A stretch of 64,000 nt of DNA, taken from the NCBI RefSeq assembly GCF_900105195.1, contig NZ_FNRX01000002.1, forward strand, positions 3,596,001 through 3,660,000, given 5' to 3'. Numbering within the stretch: position 1 is the first letter of the stretch; each line of letters begins with the position of its first letter. Source of the stretch: Rhodococcus pyridinivorans. Lineage in GTDB: Bacteria; Actinomycetota; Actinomycetes; Mycobacteriales; Mycobacteriaceae. Below, piece after piece: positions 1 through 11,443 of the stretch. The translations under genes were made by a program, and so were the position numbers. The notes under the pieces were generated by a model that was not told the origin of the DNA, made no database searches, and worked only from the letters and a program-made list of their open reading frames with translations.

Positions 1-603
1 CCGGACCACCTCGGCGGGATCGATACCCGTCGAGTCGACGCTGTCACGACCGGAACCCGGCACGAAGCCCATCGCACCGAGCGCGAACACCATGCGCATC
101 GGCACACCCACGGTCGTCCCGGCACCGCTCACCTCGAGAACCTCTTGGGCGAGCAACGACGCCGGCGGTCCCTGCGCGCCGTGCTCGCGGGTGAGCGCGA
201 CGCCGCGTTGCGCGAGTGCGACGAGGATCCGTGCCGGCACGTCGTCGACGTGGACGTAGCCGTCGTCGGGTGGAAGTGCGCCGCGCCAGGCGGAATCCAT
301 CCCCCAGCCCGGGTCGACCTCGGTGCGCGGTTCGGACCCGGCGAGAAGCGCGGCCCGCAGCGACTCGGCGGCCACGCAGGTGTCGGCCGGAGCCACGGTT
401 CCGCGGACGACGCGTCCGGCGAGCACCTCGAAACCGGTGCGTGTCCACACACCGAGCAATCCGTCGCCGCGGCGGCGCAACCGCACCACGGCAGCCTCGT
501 CGAGACGCGCGGCCCGGGCCAGGAATGCGGCGAGGTCGACGCTGTCGTCGGGGTCGGCGAGCGTCAGGAGGCGCTCTGCGCGTCGGATCCGGTCGTCGGT
601 CAC
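1..603 (-). CDS. Unrecognised protein, C-terminus cut by window edge
   Basis: An open minus-strand frame runs off the left edge of the window without a stop, so about 200 residues are visible. I do not recognise the family. The protein looks soluble and charged, with no signal peptide or membrane segment in the visible part. The start is ambiguous: a GTG at 603 has a purine-rich GACGAGG just upstream, and an in-frame GTG at 636 lies three bases after the stop of the preceding thioesterase gene. The very tight spacing suggests it is the last visible gene of a glutamate dehydrogenase-thioesterase transcription unit. No function is proposed. Confidence 0.6.
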   Translation of the reverse strand, partial: MTDDRIRRAERLLTLADPDDSVDLAAFLARAARLDEAAVVRLRRRGDGLLGVWTRTGFEVLAGRVVRGTVAPADTCVAAESLRAALLAGSEPRTEVDPGWGMDSAWRGALPPDDGYVHVDDVPARILVALAQRGVALTREHGAQGPPASLLAQEVLEVSGAGTTVGVPMRMVFALGAMGFVPGSGRDSVDSTGIDPAEVVR

Positions 604-638
604 GTCGGCCTCGTCCCTCGTCAATTGCGGTGCCACCG

Positions 639-1073
639 TCAGTTTCGTTGCCACTGACGCAGGAACTCGCGTTCGTCGTCGCTGAGCCGGCGCAGGCGCT
701 GGGTCTCGATGTCGAACGCCGCGATCTGGGTGGACGCGACCACCGCCGGCTCCGAGTCGACCGGGGCACCGCCCGGCCGCACCTCGTACCCGATCGTGAA
801 GTCGACCGCGCGTACCTTCTCGGTCCACATCAGCACGTCGAGCGGACCGTCGTCGTGGCGCAACTGCCCTCGGTAGCGGACGTGGAGATCGGCGATGACG
901 GCCCCCTCGCGCAGGTCCCGGGTGGGGCGACCGTCGGCGAACAACCACGGGATCCGCGCTTCTTCGAGGAGGGTGACCATCCGCGCGTGATTGATGTGCT
1001 GGAAGACGTCCATGTCGGACCACCGCACCATCACCTCGGTGTGGAAACCGAACTGTTCGCCCGCACCGCTCAC
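639..1073 (-). CDS. Hotdog-fold acyl-CoA thioesterase
   Basis: A 144-residue protein of the 4-hydroxybenzoyl-CoA thioesterase (4HBT/FcbC) type. The N-terminal stretch RWSDMDVFQHINHARM is the family signature, with the catalytic Asp in the D-x-D/H-x-N region, and the length fits a single hotdog domain. Family members hydrolyse acyl-CoA thioesters in the cytoplasm; the substrate cannot be read from sequence. Translation starts at a GTG three bases after the stop of the NAD-glutamate dehydrogenase gene, so the two are almost certainly co-transcribed. A second, different hotdog thioesterase lies beyond that gene at 6026-6448, so the large dehydrogenase is bracketed by two thioesterases on the same strand. 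Confidence 0.85.
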   Translation of the reverse strand: MSGAGEQFGFHTEVMVRWSDMDVFQHINHARMVTLLEEARIPWLFADGRPTRDLREGAVIADLHVRYRGQLRHDDGPLDVLMWTEKVRAVDFTIGYEVRPGGAPVDSEPAVVASTQIAAFDIETQRLRRLSDDEREFLRQWQRN

Positions 1074-1076
1074 TCG

Positions 1077-4000
1077 TTACCTCCGATCGGATGCGCGCGT
1101 GCGCACCATGCCCCTGATCTGTCGTGCCGCCACCGAGAGGGTGGCGAGGTCCAGACTTCCAGACGCGAATATCTCGTCGAGCGCCGCCCTCGCACGGACG
1201 AGTTTGGAGCCGTTGGACGACTCCCAGTCCTCGATCATCTCCTCGGTCGACTCCCCGGGTTCGGCGCCGGCGAGCACGTCGAGGACGAGCGACCGCAACG
1301 AGCCGTACAGGTCTTCGCGCAGCGCGAGGCGTGCCAGCGAATGCCAGCGGTCGCCCCGCTCCAGACCGGAGACCGCCGTGAGCAGGCGGTCGACGCCGAG
1401 ACGCGCGTCGAGGGCGTAGTAGAGATCGGCGACCTCCGCCTCGTCGCGCTGCTCTATGTCGGCGATGTCGATGACGTCGAGCAGCGGGAACTGGTCGAGG
1501 AGCCGGAAGACGACGCCCGTGAGCTCCTCCGGTGCTCCTCGTTCGAGGAGCGGGCGGGTACGACGAAGGAAGTCCTCGGCGTGGTGCCCGCGCATCCAGT
1601 CCGCGACCCGCGGTGCGAGACGCGCGAAGGCATCGCGGTAACGGCTGATCTCGGCACCGACCGCGAGGGGCTGCGGTCGCGTGGCGAGGAGCCGGCGCGA
1701 CGCCCGGTCGAGCACGCGGCGGGATTCGAGCAGCAGGTCGTCCTCGATGTCGACAGGCAGCCCGGCGGCCCGGATCTCGTCCCACAGGGCCGGTAGCCCG
1801 AAGATGGTGGTGACGGCGGTGTAGGCGCGGATGGCGTCGGTCGCCGTCGCCCCGGCCTCCTCGGCGAGCCGGTAGACGTAGGTGGGGCCGCCGTTGTCGA
1901 CCGTGGTGTTGGCCAGCATGGTCGCAACGATCTGCCGACGCAGCGGATGCGCCCGGATTCCGGCCCGGAACCGCTCGCGCAGAGCGGGCGGGAAGTAGGC
2001 GGGCAGGATCGACGCGAAGGTCTCGTTGTCGGGCAGGTCCGTGGCCAGCAGGTCGTCGACGAGGGCGAGCTTGACGTGGGCGAGGAGCTGCGCCAGCTCC
2101 GGCGACGTCAATCCCTCCCCCGCCGCTTCACGACGATCGAACTCGGCCTCGTCGGGCAGGGCCTCGAGGCCGCGGTCGAGTCCACGATCGAGTTCCAGGG
2201 CTGCGAGCATCCGACGGTGCACCCCCAGCAGGGACGGCGCGACGGCCCGCTCGAGTCCGAGCACGGCGTTCTGCGAGATGTTGTCGGCGAGAACGAGTTC
2301 GGCGACGTCGTCGGTCATCGACGCGAGCAGCGGATTGCGGTCCTCCGCCGCGAGTTCGCCGGCGGTCACCATAGCGTCGAGGAGAATCTTGATATTGACC
2401 TCGTGATCGGAGCTGTCGACGCCGGCCGAGTTGTCGATCGCGTCGGTGTTGATCTTTCCGCCGGCGCGCGCGAACTCGATGCGGCCGCGTTGCGTGACAC
2501 CGAGATTGCCGCCCTCGCCCACGACCCGGGCACGCAGTTCCTGCCCGTCGACGCGCACGCCGTCGTTGCTCTTGTCCCCCACGTCCGCATGGGTTTCCGT
2601 CGACGCCTTCACGTAGGTGCCGACACCGCCGTTCCACAACAGGTCGACGGGTGCGCGCAGGATCGCGCGGATCAGTTCGGGCGGTGGGAGTGCGGTGACG
2701 TCGTCGGGCAGGTCGAGCACCGCACGCACCTCGGGACCGACGGGCACCGACTTGGCCGTCCGGTCCCACACCCCGCCCCCGGCCGAGACGAGTTCGGTCG
2801 AGTAGTCCTTCCACGACGACCGCGGCAGTTCGAACAACCGGCGCCGCTCCTCGAACGACCGCTCCGGATCGGGATCGGGATCGAGGAAGATGTGCCGATG
2901 GTCGAAGGCCGCGACGAGCCGGATGTGCCGGCTGAGCAGCATGCCGTTGCCGAAGACGTCACCGCTCATGTCACCGATGCCGACGACGGTGAAATCGTCC
3001 GTCTGCGGGTCGGATCCGAGTTCGCGGAAGTGACGCCGGACGCTCTCCCATGCACCGCGCGCGGTGATGCCCATCTCCTTGTGGTCGTAACCGGCGGAGC
3101 CACCTGACGCGAACGCGTCGCCGAGCCAGTAGCCGTATTCCGCCGCAACGGAATTCGCGAGGTCGGAGAACGACGCGGTGCCCTTGTCCGCGGCCACCAC
3201 GAGATACGGGTCGTCGTTGTCGTGACGCACGACCCGCTGCGGCGGGACCGTGTCGTTGCGGGCGGCGTCGAGGTTGTCGGTGATGTCGAGCAGACCGGCG
3301 ATGAAGCACCGGTAGCACCGCTCGCCACGTTCGCGGACGGCGCGCCGGTCCGCCTCGGCGTCACCGGTCGGACGCGGGGCGTGCTTGACGACGAAGCCGC
3401 CCTTCGCACCCACGGGCACGATCACCGCGTTCTTCACGGCCTGCGCCTTGGCCAGGCCGAGCACCTCCGTGCGGAAGTCCTCCCGGCGGTCGGACCAGCG
3501 CAGACCACCGCGGGCGACGGGACCGAACCGCATGTGGACGCCCTCGACGCCCGGGGCGTAGACGAACACCTCGAAAGCCGGCCGCGGCTGGGGTAGTTCG
3601 GCGATCCGTCGCGGATCGAACTTGAGCGACAACGCCCGGCCGTCCGGGCGCTCGTGCCCGATACCGCCGGCCACGTAGAAGTTGGTGCGCAGGGTCGCAC
3701 GGATCAACGAGAACAGTCCCCGGAGGATGCGGTCGGTGGCCAGGGCGGTCACCTCTGCGATCGTCGTCGTGAGTTCCTCGGCGATCTGCTGTTCGCGTTC
3801 GGCGGAGGCGTTCTCCGGATCGAATCGGGACTCGAACAGCCCGACGAGCAGCGCCGCGGTGTGGGGGGCGCCGAGCAGCACACCTTCGATGTTGTACTGG
3901 CTGTACGGAAATTCGGTCTGGCGCAAGTACTTCGCGTAGGCGCGGAGAAGCACGACCTGCTTCCAGGTGAGCCCGGCGCGCAGCACGAGCTGGTTGAACC

Positions 4001-5885
4001 GGTCGGTCTCGACCGCCCCCCGCCAGGCCACGGTGAAGGTGTCGGTGAGACGATCCGCCAGGGTCGGATCGGCCTCCACGATGCCGTGCTCGATGTCCTC
4101 GGGCAGACAGAGTCCGAAATCGTATATCCCGCACTCGATTCCGTCCGATCGCGGCAGCCGGTAGGGCCGCTCGTCGACGACCTCGACGCCGAGGCTCTGC
4201 AACACCGGGAGGATCCGGCCGAGGGTGACCGCCTCGTCGGCGATGTACAGGGTGAAACGCAACGACAACGGATCGTCGGAACCCGGACGGTACAGGTGCG
4301 TGTCGAGATCGCCGGAGTCGAGCGCTTCCAGACGCCGCAGGTCGTCCAGGGCACGTTCGGAGCCGAAGTCCTCCTTGTACGCCTCGGGCACGACCTCGGC
4401 GTACCGCTGCACCAGCAACGGATCGAGATCGCCGGTCGCGGCCGCCGCCTCACCGAGCCGATCGGCCCAGTTGCGGGTCACTTCCGCGAGCATCGCCTGG
4501 ATCCGCAGGCGGTTCTCCTCGGAGGTGTCCACCTCGCGACGTGCGCGCCCGGAGAAACGGATCGTCACGTGCAGCAACGCGAGGTCACGTTCGGAGACCC
4601 GCGCGGTGTAGTCGAGTACGCCGCCACCGAACTCGCGCAACAGGATGTTCTGGATCGCCACGCGCACCTTCGTCGTGTAGCGGTCGCGCGGCAGGTAGAC
4701 GAGGCACGAGATGTACCGCCCGTAGGTGTCGACGCGGACGAACAACCGCACCTGCCTGCGGATGTCGACCACCGCCGTGACGGTCTCGTAGAGGGTGTCG
4801 GTGTCCATGGAGAACAGTTCCGCGCGGGGCACCGTCTGCATGATCTCGAGCATCGCCTGGCCGCTGTAGGACGACAGCTCGACCCGCGCCCGCGCGACGA
4901 CCTCCCGCACCCGGCGCGAGACCACGGGGATGTCGAGGATGTTCTCGTGCAGAGCGGTCACGGTGAGGACACCGAGGAAACGATCCTCCCCGACGAGCGC
5001 GCCGTCGGCGTCGAGCCGGGCGACGCCGACGAAGTACGGATAGACGGAACGGTGCACGGTGGCGGGAAGCGCGCCCTGAGTGAGCACGAGCAGCGGGCGG
5101 CGGCACGTGCCGACCTCACCGGGCAGGTCGAGCGGGTCCGCGACCGAGGCATCGGTGCGCAGCACTCCCCTGCCGCTGCCGGGCACGGGCGTCGCGCGCA
5201 CGTTGTCGTCGCCGCCGTCGGGAACAAAGTCGTAGCGCCGGTAGCCGAGGAGGGTGAAGTTCCCGCCGCTCAACCAGCGCAGCAGTTCGGCGGTCTCGGT
5301 GAGCTCGTCGGCCGTGTAGTGCGCCGGCGGATCGGCGGCCAGGCCGTCGAGCGCGTCCGCGAGGTCGCGCTGCAGGGCGTGCATCTTCCCGGAGTCCGAC
5401 GCCACCTGCCGCACATCGGACAGTACGCGCCGCAGGCCGTGATCGATCTCCTCGAGCGATTCGTCGTCGACGGGCCCGCGCAACTCGATGTGCATCCACG
5501 ATTCGGCGACTCCACCCGAGGCCCGTCCGCCTTCGTCGGCCAGGCGCTCGAGGTCGCCCTCGGCGGTGCGGCGCGCAGACAGGACGGGGTGGATGACCGT
5601 CGCCACCGAGACACCCAGCCGGGACAGCAGTGCCAGCACCGATTCGACGAGCAGCGGCATGTCGTCGGTGACGATCTGTACGGCGACACCCATGCCCTCG
5701 GTGCGGCGCACACCGACGACAGCGGTGCCCGGTGCGCGGCGACGACCGAGACGGACGTGCTCGAGCGCGGCCGCGCCGTGGTCCGTGGTGAACTCTCCGG
5801 AGCCCTGATAGATCCGCTCGAGGACCGCCTCGGGAGAGGCATCGCTGTCCGTTGCATTTGTCTGCACCACAGCCGGATCGGCCAT
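1077..5885 (-). CDS. gdh: NAD-specific glutamate dehydrogenase, large type
   Basis: A protein of about 1,602 residues, matching the large (roughly 180 kDa) NAD-dependent glutamate dehydrogenases of actinobacteria and proteobacteria. These oxidatively deaminate glutamate to 2-oxoglutarate and feed nitrogen and carbon catabolism. The N-terminal half carries the long regulatory extension of this class. The catalytic core contains PVGAKGGFVVK with the substrate-binding lysine, followed by GDMSGDVFGNG and GGVGTYVKAS around the nucleotide-binding part. I chose the ATG at 5885 because GGAAGGG lies six bases upstream; an in-frame start eleven codons earlier has no such site. The gene ends three bases before the thioesterase GTG start. 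The window also carries a separate short NADP-type enzyme at 19550, giving catabolic and assimilatory forms in one neighbourhood. Confidence 0.93.
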   Translation of the reverse strand: MADPAVVQTNATDSDASPEAVLERIYQGSGEFTTDHGAAALEHVRLGRRRAPGTAVVGVRRTEGMGVAVQIVTDDMPLLVESVLALLSRLGVSVATVIHPVLSARRTAEGDLERLADEGGRASGGVAESWMHIELRGPVDDESLEEIDHGLRRVLSDVRQVASDSGKMHALQRDLADALDGLAADPPAHYTADELTETAELLRWLSGGNFTLLGYRRYDFVPDGGDDNVRATPVPGSGRGVLRTDASVADPLDLPGEVGTCRRPLLVLTQGALPATVHRSVYPYFVGVARLDADGALVGEDRFLGVLTVTALHENILDIPVVSRRVREVVARARVELSSYSGQAMLEIMQTVPRAELFSMDTDTLYETVTAVVDIRRQVRLFVRVDTYGRYISCLVYLPRDRYTTKVRVAIQNILLREFGGGVLDYTARVSERDLALLHVTIRFSGRARREVDTSEENRLRIQAMLAEVTRNWADRLGEAAAATGDLDPLLVQRYAEVVPEAYKEDFGSERALDDLRRLEALDSGDLDTHLYRPGSDDPLSLRFTLYIADEAVTLGRILPVLQSLGVEVVDERPYRLPRSDGIECGIYDFGLCLPEDIEHGIVEADPTLADRLTDTFTVAWRGAVETDRFNQLVLRAGLTWKQVVLLRAYAKYLRQTEFPYSQYNIEGVLLGAPHTAALLVGLFESRFDPENASAEREQQIAEELTTTIAEVTALATDRILRGLFSLIRATLRTNFYVAGGIGHERPDGRALSLKFDPRRIAELPQPRPAFEVFVYAPGVEGVHMRFGPVARGGLRWSDRREDFRTEVLGLAKAQAVKNAVIVPVGAKGGFVVKHAPRPTGDAEADRRAVRERGERCYRCFIAGLLDITDNLDAARNDTVPPQRVVRHDNDDPYLVVAADKGTASFSDLANSVAAEYGYWLGDAFASGGSAGYDHKEMGITARGAWESVRRHFRELGSDPQTDDFTVVGIGDMSGDVFGNGMLLSRHIRLVAAFDHRHIFLDPDPDPERSFEERRRLFELPRSSWKDYSTELVSAGGGVWDRTAKSVPVGPEVRAVLDLPDDVTALPPPELIRAILRAPVDLLWNGGVGTYVKASTETHADVGDKSNDGVRVDGQELRARVVGEGGNLGVTQRGRIEFARAGGKINTDAIDNSAGVDSSDHEVNIKILLDAMVTAGELAAEDRNPLLASMTDDVAELVLADNISQNAVLGLERAVAPSLLGVHRRMLAALELDRGLDRGLEALPDEAEFDRREAAGEGLTSPELAQLLAHVKLALVDDLLATDLPDNETFASILPAYFPPALRERFRAGIRAHPLRRQIVATMLANTTVDNGGPTYVYRLAEEAGATATDAIRAYTAVTTIFGLPALWDEIRAAGLPVDIEDDLLLESRRVLDRASRRLLATRPQPLAVGAEISRYRDAFARLAPRVADWMRGHHAEDFLRRTRPLLERGAPEELTGVVFRLLDQFPLLDVIDIADIEQRDEAEVADLYYALDARLGVDRLLTAVSGLERGDRWHSLARLALREDLYGSLRSLVLDVLAGAEPGESTEEMIEDWESSNGSKLVRARAALDEIFASGSLDLATLSVAARQIRGMVRTRASDRR

Positions 5886-5919
5886 CGACACCCTTCCTGC
5901 TCTGTCGGGCGGATACACC

Positions 5920-5963
5920 GCGCGCCGCGGACGGACTCGTGATCGAGCCTATCCGCGGCGCGC
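5920..5963. repeat. 12-bp inverted repeat, possible terminator or attenuator
   Basis: Perfect inverted repeat GCGCGCCGCGGA / TCCGCGGCGCGC with a 20-base spacer, lying between the second thioesterase (ends 6026) and the NAD-glutamate dehydrogenase start at 5885, both on the minus strand. It could end the ettA-thioesterase transcript or act in the dehydrogenase leader. It lacks a clear T-run, so its role is uncertain. Confidence 0.45.
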
Positions 5964-6025
5964 AGTCGGGGGGTCGGAACCGGCGGGTCGGGTAACAGCC
6001 GGGCCGGTCGACAGGATGTACCCGC

Positions 6026-6440
6026 TCAGCCGGTGGGCGTGACGGCGCGGTGCCGGTCGAGCACCGCCCGTACCTCGTCTGTCAACGGCTGCGACGTGTC
6101 GGTCTCGGGATCGAAGCCGACGAGCACGGTGTCGGCGACCGCGCACACCACGCTGTCCCGGTCGAGGATCGTCTGACGCACCGTGAACGAGCTCGTGCCG
6201 AGACGCAGCACCGTCGTCTCGACCTCGATCGGCGCCGAGGAATCCTTGATCGGACGCAGGAACTCGACGTCCATCTTCCGGAGCACGACGGCATCGCGGG
6301 CCGGCAGCTCGCTCCGGAAGAACTTGATGCGCCCTTCCTGCAGGTATTCCACGACCTTGGCGTTGTTGACGTGCCCGAGCCGGTCGGAGTCGCCCCAGCG
6401 CACCTCGACCGGGCACCGGTAGGGCCGGTGGCCGTTGCGC

Positions 6441-6448
<8 letters not shown>
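6026..6448 (-). CDS. Hotdog-fold acyl-CoA thioesterase
   Basis: A 140-residue single-domain thioesterase with the 4HBT signature RWGDSDRLGHVNNAKVVEYL near the N-terminus, including the catalytic Asp and the HVNN turn. I place the start at the GTG at 6448, preceded by GGAAG, because it overlaps the ettA stop in the arrangement GTGACTGA, which implies translational coupling. An upstream in-frame ATG at 6490 would lie well inside ettA and is less likely. The substrate is unknown; the family hydrolyses short- to long-chain or aromatic acyl-CoAs. It shares the fold but not close sequence identity with the thioesterase at 639-1073. Confidence 0.85.
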
Positions 6449-8114
<1,666 letters not shown>

Positions 8115-8186
8115 GACCACCAGCGTATCGGTCGACGGTCGATAACCCACATCGTGCGACCACGGGATGCCCGGGCCGCGCCCGCG

Positions 8187-9317
8187 TCAGCGCCGCAGCA
8201 GCTCCGCGACGAAGCCTGTCGTGTCGGGCAGCGACGCGAACATCGTCTCCGAGTGCCCTGTCGGATACGTCCGGAACTGCGCGTTCGCGCCCCCGGCCCA
8301 CAGGTCCCCGATCAGTTCGAACGCGAGCGGCGCGGGCACCGTCGTATCGCGCAGACCCTGCGCGAGGAACAGTGGCCGGTCGTAACCACGGGTCGGCACC
8401 GCGACATAGTCGGTGAAGGCGGCGCGGAACCGGTCGTCGCTCAGCGGACGGGCAAGGACCTCGCCGATGCCGATCTCGCCGTAGCGGTCCATCAGCTCGT
8501 CGTAACAGAGTCGCTCGGCGGCGTCGACCACCTCGCGACCGAGGGGAGTGAGGTATCCGTCGACGTCCAGGGAAGGATCGGCGTCGCGCAGACCCGCGAA
8601 GATGTAGGCGGCGAACGCCGTGAGCCCGTCGAGACCGAGATCGGGGAAGCCCGGGAATCCGAGCGGGAACACGTACTCGAGGTTGGACGGCGCGCCCGTC
8701 GTGAGCGTCCCGCGGAAGTCCAGTTCGGGCGCGCGGGTGGTCGCCGCGTGCGCGGTGTGTAGACCGGTGTGCCCACCCTGCGACTGGCCGATCACGACCC
8801 AGAGGTCGGACAGCGACGGTTCGACAGCGCGTCCCGCCCGCACGATGTCGATGACGCTGTTCGCGGCGCTCTGCCCGTCCAGATAGCGGTGCAGCCCGCC
8901 CGACCCGAGGCCCGGATAGTCGGCTGCCACGACGGCATAGCCCTGCCCGAGCCAGTGGTCGAGATAGGCAGTGTCGCGCGGTGTGCGCGGCAACCGCGAG
9001 GGCGCGCACGAATCGTCGAGACCGACCGTGCCGTGGGCCCATGCGACGATGGGCCACCCGTCCTCGGGCGGCGTGCCGGGAGGGACGAACAGTGCCCCGG
9101 TCGCCGTGGTCGGGGCGCCGTCGCGCCACTGCGTGGTATAGGCGAGGACGCGAGCCGAGGACGCCCCGGGCAGGGACGATTCCGGGTCGAGCGGGGCGAC
9201 CTCGACAACCTTTCCCGGCGCCGGGTTCGCGCCCACCGCGGGAGGTGACACGACGGTCGTCAGCAGTGCCAGAGCACCGGCGAGCAGCAGGGCGGGGACG
9301 TGCGTGGTACGGGTCAC
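8187..9317 (-). CDS. Secreted lipase, LIP family alpha/beta hydrolase
   Basis: A protein of about 376 residues with an N-terminal signal peptide (basic residues, then a leucine/alanine-rich core ending near VGANPAP) and an alpha/beta-hydrolase domain of the secretory lipase (LIP) family. The nucleophile serine sits in GQSQGG; AWAHGT is the oxyanion-hole region, and a late GHS supplies a candidate catalytic His. Such proteins are exported triacylglycerol or ester hydrolases. The start is uncertain: the GTG at 9317 directly precedes the signal peptide but has no clear ribosome site, and other in-frame starts exist upstream to 9392. A close paralogue of the same architecture is encoded at 60265-61410. 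Confidence 0.85.
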   Translation of the reverse strand: MTRTTHVPALLLAGALALLTTVVSPPAVGANPAPGKVVEVAPLDPESSLPGASSARVLAYTTQWRDGAPTTATGALFVPPGTPPEDGWPIVAWAHGTVGLDDSCAPSRLPRTPRDTAYLDHWLGQGYAVVAADYPGLGSGGLHRYLDGQSAANSVIDIVRAGRAVEPSLSDLWVVIGQSQGGHTGLHTAHAATTRAPELDFRGTLTTGAPSNLEYVFPLGFPGFPDLGLDGLTAFAAYIFAGLRDADPSLDVDGYLTPLGREVVDAAERLCYDELMDRYGEIGIGEVLARPLSDDRFRAAFTDYVAVPTRGYDRPLFLAQGLRDTTVPAPLAFELIGDLWAGGANAQFRTYPTGHSETMFASLPDTTGFVAELLRR

Positions 9318-9407
9318 GCCGAGGACGATACGGACCGTCCGGCCGCGGCGTCCGTATTCGTCCGATTCGCCGCGGCGCGACAGGATGTGCACGTCGGATC
9401 GGCGCGG

Positions 9408-11441
9408 CTAGCGGCCTTCGCGGTCGCGGCGCGCCAGCTCGGCGAACATCGCGTTGTGTGCCGCGAGATCGGCGTCGTCGTCGCGTTCGGCGGCCCGGTC
9501 GACGCGTCGCGCCGTGCGCCGGTCGCTGCGCGACCACTGGACGAGCAGGGCGAGCATCACGAGCACGAGCGGGATCTCGCCGGCCGACCATGCGATGCTG
9601 CCGCCGACCTTCTGATCGGAGAACAGGTCGTAGTTCCACGGCAGGGCCAGGCCACGGTAGTAGCTCTCGGCCATCACCGTGCCCATGCTCATGAGGGTCA
9701 CGCCGAAGAAGGCGTGGAACGGGAGCGAGCCGAAGACCATCGCCAGCTTCGTCACGGGCTGCAGGTCGCGTGGCGACGGGTCGACGCCGATCACCACCCA
9801 GTAGAACAGGTAGCCGCTGAGCAGGAAGTGCAGGTTCATCAGGACGTGGGCGGTGTGACTGTCGATGAACGCGGTGAAGATCCCTCCGAGATACAACGCG
9901 TAGAAACCGCCGACGAACATCACCGATGCGACGATCGGATGCGTGAAGAAGCGCGACAGCGGGCTGTGCAGGAACTCGAGGATCCATTCGCGCGGGCCGG
10001 GAGGGGCGTTGCGTCCGGCCGGCTTGAACGCACGCAGGGCGAGGGTCATCGCCCCGCCGAGCGCCAGAAGTACGGGAGCGAGCATCGACAGGGCCATGTG
10101 CGCGCCCATGTGCACGCTGAACATCGCCGGCGAGTACATCCCGACGCCCGAACTGGTGGCGACGAACAGCACGAAGCAACCCGAGAACCAGGCGATCGAC
10201 CGGCCGACCGGCCACGAGTCGCCGCGCTTGCGCAGCGTCCACAGACCGATGGCGTAGGCGGCGGCGAACACGAGAGCAGCCGTGCCGAAGATCAGGTCGA
10301 AGCGCCACTGGCCGAAGAACAGGCTCACGAACGACGGCGGTACGTCGAGCTGGTAGCCGAGCTCGACCTCCTGGATCGTCGGTACCGAGGCCGGCGGCGG
10401 CGGGGGCGTGCGGCCGAGTCCCACGGCCAGGCCGATGGTCGCGGCGAGGACGAACGCCTCGGCGAGGGTGAACCGGACGAGAGCGGACCGGCTGGTGGGG
10501 TCGGCCTCGAGGGCCGGAAGCGCCCGGCGTCGCTGAGCCCAGCCGAAGATGCCGAGCAGGACCAGCGCGACGGTCTTCGCGAGCAGCAACCCGCCGTAGG
10601 TGGTGGTCGTCAGGTCGTCGAACGACATGCGGACCGCGGCGTTGATCACGCCGCTGACAGCCATCACGACGAACGCGAGTCCGGCGACGAAGGAGAACCG
10701 CCGGGCGGCGACATCGGTGTGCTCCCCTCCCCGCATCGAATGGGCGAGCAGCGCGAACAACCCGCCGGCCCAGACGGACGCCGCGCCGAGGTGCAGCACG
10801 AGGCTGTTGGTCGCCATATCGTGCGAACCACCCGACGAGGAGTGCCCGGTCAGGGCGATCGGCATGAGGGCGACGAACGACAGCAGCAACAGATACGGCG
10901 TCCACGACCAGCGCACTGCGAGTCGGGTCAGCAGCGCGGTGATCAGCGCGAGCACGGTCGTCCAGGCCCAGGCCAGCGCGACCTCCACCTGACCGAGCGC
11001 CGAGAACAGGTTCTCCGGACGGATGGCCTCACTCAGCGGACTGCCGGAAGTGTCGGACAAGGTCAGCGGCACCATCAGCGCCGCTGTCACGGCCCACACC
11101 GTCGCCGCGACGCCCGCCGTCCGCACGGCGCGATAACCGCCGACGTCGAGTACCCCGCTCCGCTGCGGGGGCACGAGGAAGGCGGCGAAGAACAGCGAGC
11201 CGATCGTGATGACCGTCGCGATCTCGGAGATCGCGCGGACCGCCGGGAGACCGTAGGTGGTGAGCGGACCGGGATCGGGGATGCCGAGCAACACCAGAGC
11301 CTGCGCAGCGGACAGTCCGACCGCGAACGCCGCGACGAGGGCGGCGAGGAGGCCGAAGAGAATCAGCAGTGCCGGCGGGTTTCCCCTCATGGGGGCGGGC
11401 GCCGGAGGCTGCGCGGGAGACGCGAGCTCGGATGTTGCCAT
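9408..11441 (-). CDS. CopD-CtaG fusion: copper import / cytochrome oxidase assembly protein
   Basis: A 677-residue polytopic membrane protein. The N-terminal half resembles the CopD copper-resistance domain (several hydrophobic helices including a H-x-G-A-A-S-V-W-A-G-G-L-F-type segment); the C-terminal half matches the CtaG/caa3-type cytochrome c oxidase assembly family, with histidine- and methionine-rich helices such as MGAHMALSMLAPVLLALGG. This fused arrangement is common in actinobacteria and is thought to deliver copper to membrane oxidases. The ATG at 11441 starts immediately before a short proline-rich cytoplasmic leader; the longer in-frame region upstream is low-quality arginine-rich sequence. 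The next gene upstream (VWA protein) ends only two bases before this start. Confidence 0.88.
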   Translation of the reverse strand: MATSELASPAQPPAPAPMRGNPPALLILFGLLAALVAAFAVGLSAAQALVLLGIPDPGPLTTYGLPAVRAISEIATVITIGSLFFAAFLVPPQRSGVLDVGGYRAVRTAGVAATVWAVTAALMVPLTLSDTSGSPLSEAIRPENLFSALGQVEVALAWAWTTVLALITALLTRLAVRWSWTPYLLLLSFVALMPIALTGHSSSGGSHDMATNSLVLHLGAASVWAGGLFALLAHSMRGGEHTDVAARRFSFVAGLAFVVMAVSGVINAAVRMSFDDLTTTTYGGLLLAKTVALVLLGIFGWAQRRRALPALEADPTSRSALVRFTLAEAFVLAATIGLAVGLGRTPPPPPASVPTIQEVELGYQLDVPPSFVSLFFGQWRFDLIFGTAALVFAAAYAIGLWTLRKRGDSWPVGRSIAWFSGCFVLFVATSSGVGMYSPAMFSVHMGAHMALSMLAPVLLALGGAMTLALRAFKPAGRNAPPGPREWILEFLHSPLSRFFTHPIVASVMFVGGFYALYLGGIFTAFIDSHTAHVLMNLHFLLSGYLFYWVVIGVDPSPRDLQPVTKLAMVFGSLPFHAFFGVTLMSMGTVMAESYYRGLALPWNYDLFSDQKVGGSIAWSAGEIPLVLVMLALLVQWSRSDRRTARRVDRAAERDDDADLAAHNAMFAELARRDREGR

Positions 11442-11443
11442 GC

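Noticed and set aside
3654..5942. A 762-codon plus-strand open frame
   Set aside because: It is antisense to NAD-glutamate dehydrogenase, has an implausible composition (rich in His, Arg, Gln, Val) and no family resemblance; it is a shadow produced by high GC at third codon positions.
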